From: Branchiostoma floridae
Taxonomy: Eukaryota; Chordata; Leptocardii; Amphioxiformes; Branchiostomatidae
DNA length: 27,233 nt
Assembly (NCBI RefSeq): GCF_000003815.2
Contig: NC_049980.1
Location: forward strand, 15,284,924 to 15,312,156
Direction of reading: 5' to 3'
Part shown: piece by piece, positions 11,573 to 21,182 of the stretch
How positions within the stretch are numbered: position 1 is the stretch's first letter
Layout of the letters: every line of letters starts with the position of its first letter
Made by a program: the position numbers and the translations under genes
Notes under the pieces: model-generated
What the model was told of the DNA's origin: nothing
Databases searched by the model: none
The model's input: the letters and a program-made list of their open reading frames with translations, nothing else

Positions 11573-14500
11573 CTAGGAGTAAACGCCATCTCTTGTGAAA
11601 GGTACTATGTACAGCTTTGGGGTGTTTGGTTCGTGCCCAAATATTAATGGGACACACATATATTTTATGATAATTTATGTTTGAACGTTCTCAGTCTTCG
11701 AAATGTATCAGTACGTTATACGGGCAACATACGCAATATGGCACACTATGGTAGGCTTCCGGCCCAATACGCTGACATAGACGATAACAAAACTACCTCT
11801 GTGTTCCCTTCAAAGTCAATCTTCCTCAAAACCTTCCTGGTACTTTCTTCACAAATTACTGCTCATGTACAGAGAAAGATACAATGTTTCTGTACTTGTT
11901 ACAACACAGACATGACGGGGAGATGTTTGCACCGATGAGGAAATATTCTGATGGGGAAACGTCTAGAAATCCATCTCCTTACCTGACCATCCTGCACCTC
12001 TGCTCCTCCATCCTAGGTGACGCTGCTTCACTGTCTGCCACGTCCTGTGGGCTCCACAGCCGCTCTGCTACAGCACTAGCACGGGGCCTGAATATAACAA
12101 TCATTAGCCATGATGGTGCGGAAAATCCTCTCTAAACTTCACTGACAAGTATAGTCAAGGGTTCAAATTTTCTGAAAGAGAGTCAGACTTACCACATCCG
12201 AGGAATAAAATTTGTAGAATCTACCCATTCAGCCCATAGGCAAGCTTCTCCACCAATGACCAGTTGCTTCTGTGCCTCCGTCCCTAAACAATTCAATAAC
12301 GTTAACTGTACTTCTTTATTCTCTATAAAAGAATGATAGATGATGAGTATCTTTATGTACGTATCATATAAGCTACGGCCAATTGTTTGGCACTACAGTA
12401 AGTGCTGGTGTGAAATATGGAAATTCTTGTAACTGATCTTAATTGATTAATCAACTAATCACCCGTTACCACAGTTCATGGGCACAGGCAGTGGCAGAGT
12501 AACTGGACAAAACATAACTAGACCAATTGCCAGAGCAGTGAATGTTATAACATAAGCCCAGTACCATATTTATCGTATTGTTGAATAAACCTGCATGGTA
12601 TCACCCCTCCCCAGAATCATATATGTGTATATGATATTTATTTCATTGTCATTTTACTGCTTTATGTAGACGGATTTGAACACTGATTTTACCACTTGAT
12701 GTGATGATATATGTGCATGTGATTCAGCCCATGGCTGTGAGGTGACAACACCTGTTACAGTCTAATGTTGTATTGTCTGTGCTTGTCAGTAGATAAAGCA
12801 CGTTACCTTGAAAGTCGTGTGGGTCACATTCATAGTACTGCGGCCAGTCCCGCCCGTAGCTGATGTAGTTGAGGTAATAGCAGGATGACAGGATCGTTCT
12901 GTACCCGGCTGCTGTAACCTTGGCCATCTCCTCACGGAATGGTTCCCCTTGGTACCTTGTGTCGTTCCACTCCCACACATGGATGATCGTGTCCAGATTC
13001 AAACCCTGCAATATGGCATGACATGACATGACATGACATGACATGACATAACATGACATGACATGACATGACATGACATGACATGACATGACATGATATG
13101 ATATGATATGATATGATATGATATGATTCGATGCTTTTGAATCTCGCCTGCCTTGTTAGCTAAGTACTACAAACTGACCAAACAATGGTCGGAAATCAGC
13201 AATATGCAAGTAACTTATGTGAGCATCACATGTTCTCACTAACCGTGAGGTCTCCAGTGATCTCGAAGTTGTCAAAGATCTCCTGCCAGACAATCCCTCT
13301 GGTCGTCTCAGGAACCTGATGAAGGATTTCAAGTATCCTGCAAGGAAATGTCGTCACCAGGTATCTGTCATCAGCTTCCTGCAAAACGTCTATCACTTTC
13401 TTATTCATATTCAAGTTTGGAAAAGGTGACTTAAGGCTGTATGTACATGTTATACAAGCACTAAATAGTTAGTCCATCAGTACGCTAAATGTGCCAGAAA
13501 CAATGCAACGAGTCGTATGTAAAGTTCAAGCTGTACAAAATTTGGAAAAGGCAAAGAGAACTATAGCACAGTACCTACCTACGTATGTAGTACCCTTGGA
13601 GATCAGCAAACCCTTGCGTACTATTGGGAAACCCCTGCTGTACCATGAATTGGTGTACTTCTTCATTACTGTTCCTGTGGGTCGGACGGCAAAGGACATT
13701 TTATAGAAACGTTTTAAAGGTACTTTATACTTAATATCAATATTATGGACAACTAAAAATTTATACCATCCATTTTAATGTGCACAATAGCCACAAGTTC
13801 GCAACTTTGCTGCATTTGAATGTTGTTTTGTATGCCGCCTGCTAAAATGTTCGAGATGATGCACGTTGTTTGGTATTTACACCGTAGAAGTTTTTATAGG
13901 TAATGTAATATTTCAGAGCAGACCATTACTGTCATTGGCCTTTGTGGGTCTGCGCTAATCGGGTTTCGTCAAAGCAGATGGTGGGTGAGGTGTTTCGCCA
14001 TTTTCTGTTACCGTTCTGTTGTTCAGCAAACTGTTGCTGCCACAGATGACGCCAGTAAACTGGAGCCAAGTACCTACTCCAAGCGGAGGTTAGAATCTGA
14101 CATTTTGTCGGTTTGATAGCTGCCCAGTATTTACAATAAACCTAGACATAGAAGGAGAAACTTCAAGGAAATTGCCATTCCTTTTGAAAAGGGTATCAAA
14201 CACCTTAGTCCACCATAACTATTTGACGGAAGCTTGTGTTTCTCCTTTCTACCTTTTTTCCAACCATACATGCATACTTCGTGAAATTAGAGTCTATATT
14301 ACCAGCATTGGAAGCGGACCTCATCACCGCCCACATGGAAATATTCGTCCGCGAAAAGCTGTCGGATCTCCTCGAACAGCTTCCTCATGAAGGTGTAGGT
14401 AGTTTCCCGGGCTGGGTTGGCTGGGCCAAGATGATAGATGTCTGGTTGGAAACTCGTAGGGTAGCACCTTTAAAAAGAAACATTTATTACTTCTACTTCT

Positions 14501-17500
14501 TTTCGTTTATCATACAGGGGCTGTGTAACATATACAGCGCCAATGTCAAACAATGTCCGTGCAAAGAAATCTACATTGTCGAGACTGGGAGGTCACCTAA
14601 AAACAGGTTCGTTAAACACAAACGCAAGTCCAACAACCTCAGGAGTTACTCAACACATACATATAGTCAGTCACCTCGATACTCGGCCACATTGGACAAA
14701 GTGGAAATTTTGGACACAGATTTAGACTTTTTGGTACAGTAATTAAAGCAGCCATCTACATCAGGACATCTAAACAGAGGCGGAGGACACCAAAGACATT
14801 CTGCAACTCATGATCCAGAGTGGCTAAGTGTTTGCTTAAGGCAATATCACGGCCACGTCCCTGTATGCTTCAAAACTAATTGAAAATGTAAAGACCTGAA
14901 CCCATGTGTTCAGTAATTAATAAATCATTGTTTCATGTTCCTGTAAATAGCACATGGCTGAACTTAAGCACAATGATTTGTACCGTTTGAGCCAAAGCAA
15001 AACCATAGTCATCATAGAATGATAGACCTTCATAAGCTTAGGAAAAAACATAGTCAACTGACCTGGTCAGAATTTCCGGATGACCTTGACCCCAAGACAT
15101 CATGTGACCAGGGGTATCAAATTCTGGGATGACCCTGATTCCGCGCAGGCGCGCAAACTCAAGGACTTGGCTGACGTCATCTGGTGTATAAACGTGCTTC
15201 CTAGTGTATGCACCCTGTTTAGGAAAGGCACAGCGTTAAATGTTAACACAGGTGTTGTTGCTGATGCATCAAACTTGATAATGCCTTTCGATCTATGTGT
15301 TCTTCTCTGGCAACATGTACCGATACTTGTCTGCCATGGCTTCTGATTAACATGAACAAAAGAAAGAGTGATATATACGATAGCGCACTCAAGTTTTAAA
15401 AAATTGTGTTGACGCCCCCGCTCCACATAAATGCAAAGGCATTGATAAACACAATATGAAAGCTGGCAGGCTCATATCTTATACTTCCTGGTGATACGAT
15501 AAGTTCCATAACAGGAAAACGTACAGGAGGTAAAGGAAAATCGAACATTGAAAGCGTTCTAATGTGGTGATGAAACGTTGAGTAATTGACATAAGAATTG
15601 ACATCCTACTTCGTATTGATACACAGGTATCAACATTCTAAGTGTGCACACATCTGTAGATCCTGTCTATTTCAACAGATGCAGGGATAAAACGTGTGTG
15701 CTGTTACCTTTCCGCTGAGATCTGGAAAAGTGGCACTTTGGAAGGGAAAGGCCTGATCGTCCACTATGTGCCAGTGGAGCACATTCATCTTGTTGTAAGC
15801 CATGGCGTCCTGTCAGAAATAGAGCGTAACGTACTTACAAGTACTATTTTGAGTATCAATTACATTTAGGTAATATAACCCATATAAAGTTCTGAATTTT
15901 TTTGTGCCTTGAAGTTGATTTTTTGTGCCATTCTGGTCTTCTGGCAAGTGGTTCTTGAAATCCCACTGACACATATACCCATCCAACAGAAACTGTGATG
16001 AATTCTACTGCAACTAGATGACAACAAGCCTGATAGCACATTGCAACTGGGGTAACATGTATAAAGTCAAGGGTTCAAAAGGTGTCTAGTTGTTGTTGAC
16101 AGTTGACTTTGCCACTGTTTACTTGTCGATACAAAGAAACCACCAGTACAGTAGTCAGCCTGGTCGCCAGGAGTCCCGTGTATGTACATGATGTGCTAGG
16201 ATAGCACTACGTACCAAGTGGTTCAGAATGAACGGCAGAGGGAGGTAGTGCCTGGCGGTGTCTATCATGATGCCTCTGTGTGGAAACCTGGGAGAATCAC
16301 TGATACTCGTCCCGTTGATCACATGCTGTTAGTAACAAAAAGGATAACGTTAGAATAGTATAAAGTTGTTAACAAGGTAAAAGCGTCTTTCTTATTCCCT
16401 TTTCACCGGAGGCTCCGACCGCTGTGCGACCAAAGATTTGACAGATCGCCCAACGAACTCCATAGATGAAAGAAAATACATTATTTACGTTTCTTGTGTT
16501 TTGTTTTCGTTTAGAACCTGTATATACTAGTATGTAGTAGTCTCTGTAGATGTAGTATGATACCATTTTCTTATATCAAATTGTGCCTTCTCACTACGAC
16601 CTGTACTTAGCTTGTTTGAGGGTCATTCATGACAATGAAGGACTTTCATTTATTCATGCATTATTGGCGTTGGTTAAGTCTGTACATAGTGTTTGTTATT
16701 ACCTTGCCGTTCTCTCCGTATATCAGTTGGCTGAAAGTTTCCAGCCCCCTGAGAGCGCCCCATGCGGTTTGAGCCCGAAGCGTTGCTCCGTCAGAATTTA
16801 CCAAAATCGAGTCTGAGGCAAATGATCAATAAAACATAGTAAATGACGAAGGAGAAGAAAAGCATCTGTCAAGAGTGACTAGTTATATAATTGTTTTCCT
16901 ACTCAAAGATTCAGATTATCATTGCCAGCATACTTTGACAACAATATGATGCAAGTCGCGTTTGGATGTGCCATGTGTAAGTGCATATCGACTAGACGTA
17001 TTTGTCTATAGATGATCAATAAACCTCTTGTTAAAGTGGGACCAGTCATCTCCCCGTCTTCTGGCCTAGTGTATAGTTGAACGTGTTGAATGGATGGGTC
17101 TACAGTTTACAGTTGAACGAGCTACTAACGTTACCCCAATGAAAATGACCGACCAGATCAAATGAAATAATAAACTCATGTATCCATCTTATATCCCAGC
17201 CACATATAGGCCACATATGACCACCACCACATCGTAACACCCTGCCAGGTACGTACACGACTCGTCCGACTCCAGACTAGGATATCTGGTGCAGCCGCGT
17301 GTGATGGTCAGCACCAGCTTGTCCAGGATCTCGTCTCCGTCCACCCCGGCCCTGTCTTCCTCAGGGATCCAGAACAGCAACCCACCATACCTACAGACAT
17401 TTTCACTTTCTTAAGATGTCGCTATTTTAAGGGGAGCATCAGCAATATTTCACAAAACGTGGTGTCTTCATCTCTTAATCATAGCAAGCCTAATAGTTTT

Positions 17501-17943
17501 CTAATGATTCTAGACTACATTCTACTTCCTTCGATAGCTAACTGATAAGCCGTTGCATCGTTAGTTGGGTGTGTCGAGCCAGAGGCTTTCTGATACATCG
17601 AGTACACAGTATCATTGGTGTTTACGTAATGGTAATGATCAAACAAATATCATAGCCGATGAGAAGGCGTGACCAGCACATACCTACTCAGTGCATGATC
17701 CACAACTTCCTTGCACTCGGGATCACTCACTGCGGCAGAGCTAGAGTCCGCCTCAAGCTTGAAGCTACGAGGGTCGAGGTAGTATCTTACGGACGTGGTA
17801 TCTATGGACCTCGGCTGGGGCCAAACAGTTCCGCGGGCAACTTTGTCCTGACGTGCCTTTTCATACCAGGACGTCTGGTACGACCATTCTGCCACAGCTG
17901 CCTGAAGACTAAGCGCGACTAAAAATGCCAAACACGGCTTCAT
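11392..17943 (-). CDS. beta-N-acetylhexosaminidase (GH20, HEXA/HEXB type), gene A, complete, 13 exons
   Basis: Minus-strand gene. Exons in transcript order: 17943-17684, 17390-17257, 16812-16703, 16325-16215, 15809-15708, 15214-15063, 14467-14303, 13674-13579, 13337-13244, 13005-12807, 12283-12193, 12087-11983, 11572-11392. All introns are GT-AG and phases agree; the spliced length is 1800 nt, giving 599 residues plus TAG. The family removes terminal GlcNAc/GalNAc from glycolipids and glycans in lysosomes or outside the cell. Visible motifs: signal peptide (1-18), FPHRG with R185, HWHIVDD (D222), FDTPGH (H276), catalytic pair GGDEV (D338/E339), VWQE (W394), HVWEW (W419), SYG (Y458), CLWAE (W491/E493). 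Human HEXA is 529 residues; the extra length lies partly in a hydrophobic C-terminal tail (580-599). Orthology to HEXA or HEXB specifically is not resolved. Exons 8-13 have a near-identical copy at 22512-25062. Confidence 0.95.
11983..12087 (-). CDS. gene A exon 12: [12 protein letters not shown] motif
   Basis: Encodes about residues 505-540 with [12 protein letters not shown] and RCRMVR, the end of the barrel. Exon 12 of B (19569-19673) has the same length (105 nt) and phase and about 80% protein identity. The A' version encodes the same protein. Confidence 0.93.
12193..12283 (-). CDS. gene A exon 11: [12 protein letters not shown] motif
   Basis: Encodes about residues 475-504, with [15 protein letters not shown] and PRMW. 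W491 and E493 correspond to human HEXA Trp460 and Glu462 in the active site. Acceptor TTTAG; two bases of the last Trp codon precede the GTAAGT donor. Confidence 0.93.
12807..13005 (-). CDS. gene A exon 10: VWEW, SYG substrate-pocket exon
   Basis: Encodes residues 409-474 plus one base. It contains DTIIHVWEW (W419), sequon NDT, and [10 protein letters not shown] (Y458). Position 455, here Tyr, aligns with human HEXA Arg424 and HEXB Leu453, which help set substrate specificity; the A' copy has Asp. The intron just 5' of this exon carries a pentanucleotide array starting within 12 bases of the acceptor. Confidence 0.93.
13017..13128. repeat. pentanucleotide microsatellite (ACATG/ATATG)n in gene A intron 9
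   Basis: About 22 units: first (ACATG)n with one ACATA variant, then a shorter run of (ATATG)n. It starts 12 bases upstream of the exon 10 acceptor on the transcript strand. Open frames across it are repeat translations. Confidence 0.95.
13244..13337 (-). CDS. gene A exon 9: VWQEIFDN motif
   Basis: Encodes about residues 378-408 with [11 protein letters not shown]394 corresponds to the aromatic wall residue near human HEXA Trp373. Acceptor TTGCAG; ends in phase 0 at a GTTAGT donor. Confidence 0.92.
13579..13674 (-). CDS. gene A exon 8
   Basis: Encodes about residues 345-377 ([10 protein letters not shown]...LQGYYIR), matching the HEXA helix after the catalytic loop. NST at 362-364 is an N-glycosylation sequon. 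The donor region reads CGTAGGTAGGTAC, with several GTs four bases apart. Only the one after CGTAG keeps the frame into exon 9, so slippage here would cause frameshifts. Confidence 0.9.
14303..14467 (-). CDS. gene A exon 7: catalytic Asp-Glu pair (GGDEV)
   Basis: Encodes about residues 290-345, ending [13 protein letters not shown]338 and E339 are the catalytic pair of family 20 (human HEXA Asp322/Glu323): the aspartate positions the substrate acetamido group and the glutamate is the general acid/base. The last codon (W345) is split at the GTAATA donor. This exon has no copy in the second duplication unit within the window. Confidence 0.94.
14521..14829 (+). pseudogene. Penelope-like GIY-YIG endonuclease fragment in gene A intron 6
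   Basis: Plus-strand frame inside the intron between exons 7 and 6, antisense to gene A. It reads [22 protein letters not shown], then PKNRFVKHK, matching the GIY-YIG pattern of Penelope-like retroelements (CxxCp..YvGeTgRsl..Rf.eH). After a TAA at 14740-14742 the expected tail follows with small frame shifts: AIYIRTSK in one frame and [18 protein letters not shown] in the frame of the ORF. There is no start codon or RT domain, so it is a decayed 3' fragment, probably related to the foldback elements at 8750 and 20114. Confidence 0.6.
15063..15214 (-). CDS. gene A exon 6: EFDTPGH motif
   Basis: Encodes residues 240-289 plus two bases. It contains VYTPDDV, the [17 protein letters not shown] block and the active-site histidine H276 (human HEXA His262). 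A plus-strand open frame over the same bases is its antisense shadow. Confidence 0.93.
15708..15809 (-). CDS. gene A exon 5: [10 protein letters not shown] motif
   Basis: Thirty-four codons (206-239) with [15 protein letters not shown], the second conserved barrel strand. D222 matches the active-site aspartate near human HEXA 207. Phase 0 at both ends; donor GTAACA. Confidence 0.93.
16215..16325 (-). CDS. gene A exon 4: start of the catalytic barrel (FPHRG)
   Basis: Thirty-seven codons (169-205) with FPHRG and DTARHYLP. R185 corresponds to human HEXA Arg178, which binds substrate. There is an N-glycosylation sequon NGT at 172-174. Phase 0 at both ends. Confidence 0.93.
16703..16812 (-). CDS. 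gene A exon 3: [12 protein letters not shown] motif
   Basis: Encodes about residues 132-168. It contains [13 protein letters not shown], one of the most conserved segments of animal beta-hexosaminidases, which leads into the catalytic barrel. Acceptor CCTCAG; the exon ends in phase 0 after AAG at a GTAATA donor. Confidence 0.92.
17257..17390 (-). CDS. gene A exon 2: N-terminal GH20b domain
   Basis: Encodes about residues 87-132, including [12 protein letters not shown] and the LESDES segment that aligns with the human HEXA 'TLESVENY' region. The acceptor is TGTAG before GTATGG. Two overlapping donors exist; only the one leaving a single base (T, then GTACGT) keeps the frame into exon 3. The unspliced frame continues open into the intron by chance. 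Confidence 0.9.
17684..17943 (-). CDS. gene A exon 1: signal peptide and N-terminal domain
   Basis: The start is placed at the ATG read from 17943 because it opens directly into a signal peptide: MKPC, then a run of A/L/V/F, then AVA before EW. An in-frame ATG 30 nt upstream (17973) would add ten polar residues before the hydrophobic core and is less likely. The exon continues into the GH20b N-terminal domain, with the family's WPQP and SSAA signatures. It ends with two bases of codon 87 at a GTATGT donor. Confidence 0.9.
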
Positions 17944-18845
17944 CTCTTTAATAGCAGAGATATCTCTGTCCACCCACTGAGGCCACTGAGATTTGGCGCC
18001 CTAGTAAAATGTGATTACATCGATTGGAGTCCAATCACTGAGTTACTTATTATGTAAACACGGTTATCTAGACCCATATTGTGTGCCATAACTTATAAGG
18101 AGGATTGAACTTAACTGGTAACCGATTGTTGGTAAAGTGTCGTAAATGCCTTTATGGCGACAGAATCACCCCCATAGTTACTGTCAACAAGGCTGACCTC
18201 TGGGCACACTTCAGCTGACACGTGGGTAGAAATGTTGATTCTGTTCGTAATTGTGACATCTTGAGATGTCACATGAGAATTTTCAAGAAGGAGAAGAATT
18301 TACTAGCTGAGGGTGAGCATCAATTCTTAAGACGAATTAGGAGGGAAATATTTCGGTCATCTTTCAAAAATGTTCCACGATGAGGCGGGTGTGATGAGTA
18401 AAGTGGCGTCTAAGTTGGTTATGAACAGCTTTGCCAACAAATGATGTCAACACTGTAAAAATGACTCAGTTCTGGAGTCACCATTCAGGAAAACAAGAAA
18501 ATGTAATGCAAAATTCAGAAACTACAGCGCATGAAAAAAGAAAGATGACAATCCTTTTTTCGACGACGAATATTGCAAATTACTTACGCACTTAACCTTT
18601 AACAGTGAACTACAAAGTCTTACTTCACCGCAGCGAAGTAGGTGAGAGTAAATCAATCTATGCTATCGTTTTTCTGCAACAACACAATCATACATTGATT
18701 GATGTAGATTGTATTTCGATGGCCCCAAATGAGACAGTATGCATCCCACATTTTCACTACAACGATGTCGCCACCCTAGTGAAGTAGGAGTGTAAAGTAT
18801 ACTAGTCAAGCGATATGAGAGCAACTTCGTTCAGTATCGTTCTAT
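17944..18845. other. intergenic region between gene A start and B stop (probable gene A promoter)
   Basis: About 900 bp separate the gene A start codon from the B stop codon, head to tail on the minus strand. Apart from the CCAAT palindrome I see no gene. Short open frames here have no coding character. No AATAAA is visible on the minus strand downstream of the B stop. Confidence 0.5.
18022..18036. promoter_or_regulatory. palindromic double CCAAT element upstream of gene A
   Basis: GATTGGA-G-TCCAATC is a perfect palindrome presenting a CCAAT box on both strands, about 80-95 bp upstream of the gene A start codon. This is a normal position for an NF-Y site at a metazoan promoter. I see no convincing TATA box at the right distance. 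NF-Y use is inference. Confidence 0.4.
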
Positions 18846-19014
18846 TCACCAAAACCCTAAGGTCAAGACCAAACAACAGAACAACAACAGCTGCTGGATA
18901 AATCCCATCATCCCCAGCGCGCCCGAGGCGGTGGGGACGTAGTTGGACTCCCCTGCCAGGTTCCACTCGTACTTGCAGTAGCTGGGTCCTTGTGGCTGGG
19001 CACGGATACCGCGT
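18846..19014 (-). CDS. B exon 13 with GPI-signal-like tail
   Basis: After [18 protein letters not shown] the exon encodes a linker with small residues (PTASGALG) and then a hydrophobic stretch (GFIQQLLLFCLVLTLGFW) running to the stop. Small residues, a short spacer and a terminal hydrophobic block are the layout of a GPI-anchor signal. The acceptor is TTGCAG. Confidence 0.85.
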
Positions 19015-19673
19015 CTGCAACAATAACAGAGTGCGCAATACTTCTCTCATGTGTGGGGAAAAACAATGGGATTGCGGTAAGTCGTAACGTGTATACTTTA
19101 CTTGAAATGGTGCAATTGGCCTAATAGTATGCGCCATTGATGTTAATATGGCAATACAGAAAACTAAATGTCTACCACATTTCTAAGATTAAAGTACCAT
19201 ATTGTATCAAGAAACGTCGACAATCAGAGATGACAGACCCTTATTCATTCTGTCTGGATGCTCTCAATTCCCATTGATATACATGCCAACTCTAAGTATA
19301 TAACATGGCAACTCTTCAATGTGACAAACAACTTAGCCAGCCGCAGACACGGTAAGACAGATACACACACGCGCAAGTATGGAGCACACACACACGGACA
19401 GACACACAACCTCACAGACAAACTTGTTTGTAGTTCGCAAGACACCCGATGTGGTGCAGTGACTAGAAATAGTTGGCATTGGGAGAGCCATGATACGGAG
19501 TAGCAAAAACAAGCTGTCTTATCTTAAATTCCGAACAGCATCACACAGTGGATGTGCCGTGTCCTTACCTGACCATTCTGCACCTGTGTTCCTCCATCCT
19601 AGGAGAGGCCGCGGTGGCATCAGTCAGCGTCTGCGGGCTCCACAGGCGTTCTGCCATTGCACTGGCACGGGGC
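18846..19673 (-). CDS. beta-hexosaminidase paralogue B, last two exons only (partial)
   Basis: Two exons, 19673-19569 and 19014-18846, match gene A exons 12 and 13 in length class, phase and sequence. Acceptors and donors are intact and the joined frame is open to a TGA at 18848-18846. Protein identity to A is about 80% over exon 12 and 17 of 19 residues at the start of exon 13, after which the tails are unrelated. No B exons 1-11 are visible: the DNA immediately upstream (20050-25449) is the second duplication copy. B is either a 3' remnant of an older tandem gene or an alternative 3' end for the upstream A' gene. Confidence 0.85.
19015..19568 (-). other. intron between B exons 12 and 13, with CA-rich stretch
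   Basis: A 554 bp GT-AG intron. Around 19360-19410 the plus strand is rich in CACACA/GACA-type simple sequence. Open frames over it are low-complexity shadows. Confidence 0.7.
19569..19673 (-). CDS. B exon 12
   Basis: 105 nt bounded by a CTCAG acceptor and a GTAAGG donor. Encodes [14 protein letters not shown] and HRCRMVR. Substitutions against gene A exon 12 are mostly conservative and the frame is intact, so there is no sign of decay. Confidence 0.85.
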
Positions 19674-20049
19674 CTGAGTACGTACGGCATATGTAGTGTC
19701 TAGTTGTAGGCCAAGTGGCAAGAACGAATAGGGAACGTAACCATTGTTTGTGTTTTACACAAAACAGTTGCAACATTGGTCGTGAAATGTAGGTAGTGAC
19801 AGTTACGCGGTGTGTTGGCAATTTCTATTGCTTACACATTCCACTATAGACATTCGTTTTTAAGCTGCCATCTCGCTGTGACTTAAATTGGAGTTCTGTA
19901 ACCCTTCACGTCATAATTGACGTCTAAACACTCTAGCTGAAGCGTAAAAAGATTTGTTTTATGTATGAAATTAGTTGAGCGCTCTGTAGTATTTTAGGCC
20001 ACAATGCGAACTCACATTGAGGACGCCGCCCTATTTGAATGGAGGTGCA
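19674..20049. other. spacer between B exon 12 and the second duplication copy, no feature seen
   Basis: If B belongs to an older complete gene, this is the start of its intron 11. No exon 11-like GGEACLW sequence is visible here on the minus strand. Confidence 0.5.
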
Positions 20050-20113
20050 ACCGTTGAAATTCAAACACAGGAAAATAACCGCAAACAATTTCATGGGGTT
20101 GGTACAATATAGG

Positions 20114-20454
20114 CTATAGGAGAATTCTTTTCACAGACAGTATGTACTTACCTTGCTTACGTTTCGATGTCTCTCAGACACCTTCCTCAGAGCTTCTAAC
20201 TGGAGTTCTGCTTTTCGCCGCTATATGCATAGCCGACAACCCCAGCCATCCCCAGAGATGAACCGGGGCGGGGGATACAAACTTAGTCACGTTTGGGATT
20301 GTGTTCTCGCCACAAAAGTGCCACCTACATCGGCTACATATAGCATCGAGAAGCAAAATTCCAGTTAGAAGCTCTGAGGAAGGTGTCTGAGAGACGTCAA
20401 AACGTAAGCAAAGTGACTACATACTGTCTGTGTAAGAGAATTCTCATATATCCT
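20114..20454. mobile_element. Penelope-like element 3' end in a foldback arrangement, copy 2
   Basis: Counterpart of the copy at 8750-9090. Arms are about 20114-20236 and 20330-20454. The plus-strand coding remnant reads NRGGGYKLSHVWDCVL and stops at 20366-20368. This copy keeps the arginine in NRGGG that copy 1 has lost to leucine, so it is nearer the ancestral element there. Confidence 0.6.
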
Positions 20455-21076
20455 ACAGTAAAAAAAAAAACTTAGAAACAACAATTCCCAGAAGAGATTA
20501 TACTTTGGTTTCAATTTGATACTTGACGCCTATAATTAGTCTCCAAGCAAATCTTTCGGTTGGCAAGAAAATATCTACTGGTCGAACCGGTAGCCCTGGA
20601 TATTATTTCGGTCAGCGCGTGCTGTCTTGCCAACCGAAAGGTCAGCTGATTAGCCTGGATCATTGTCAAAAGTGTAATTACTGGTCAAAAGTGTAATTAT
20701 TTGGTAATTACTTGTCAAAATTGTAATTTCACACGTTAGCCTGGAACATTGTCAAAAGTGTATTTACTGATCTATTTTCGCACTGGCTGCGATCCGGTCG
20801 TGTCTGTAGCTGTGAACAACCGTAGTGAAATCAACAACACTAATGTGAAAGGCTAATGATAGGTCTTTGCACAAGTCGTCACATTTTGCAGACCGTTCGG
20901 ACCCTTGAAAAGGTTACCTTGGGCAGTAACATTAACAACGGTCAACCTGGGCAATGTAAATGCAGAGCTGTTCAATACTTGAAATAAACAAACGAAATCA
21001 TATCCCAGAAAGGCTTGTGTGGATTGTGTTCAGGTTTTCTTTCTATCTTGTTTAGGCATGGGGTAGAGAGACACGT

Positions 21077-21182
21077 AGCCGGGGCGACTAGAAACGAAAA
21101 ACTTATTTAATTGTAATATAATATACAGGAGCCGGGGCGACTAGAAACGAAAAACTTATTTAATTGTAATATAATATACAGG
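21077..21182. repeat. 53-bp tandem direct repeat (two copies)
   Basis: Two back-to-back identical units, 21077-21129 and 21130-21182, each beginning AGCCGGGGCGACTAGAAAC and ending ATATACAGG. Directly after the second unit, GTTTCTAGTCGGGG (21191-21204) is an inverted echo of the unit's start. The block exists only in duplication copy 2. Confidence 0.9.

Larger units (their letters stand above)
8686..14034. repeat. segmental duplication, copy 1
   Basis: Directly repeated at 20050-25449. It covers a Penelope-derived foldback, the 3' spacer and gene A exons 13-8. The left edge begins at ACCGTTGAAATTC in both copies; the right edge of homology is at AAACTGT, where copy 2 meets a retrotransposon. 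Copy-1-specific blocks: about 9697-9907 (replaced by different DNA in copy 2), about 10007-10228, and about 10429-10590. Exons differ by roughly 1-2%; introns somewhat more (by-eye comparison only). Confidence 0.93.

Noticed and set aside
12724-13089. 121-codon minus-strand frame beginning MSCHVMSCH
   Set aside because: The N-terminal part is microsatellite and the C-terminal part is intron; only 12807-13005 is real (gene A exon 10).
13017-13128. CRISPR-like regular repeats
   Set aside because: Continuous microsatellite without spacers in eukaryotic DNA.
15080-15346. 88-codon plus-strand frame
   Set aside because: Antisense shadow of gene A exon 6.
17659-17922. 87-codon plus-strand frame
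   Set aside because: Antisense shadow of gene A exon 1, whose minus-strand frame has a signal peptide and GH20 motifs.
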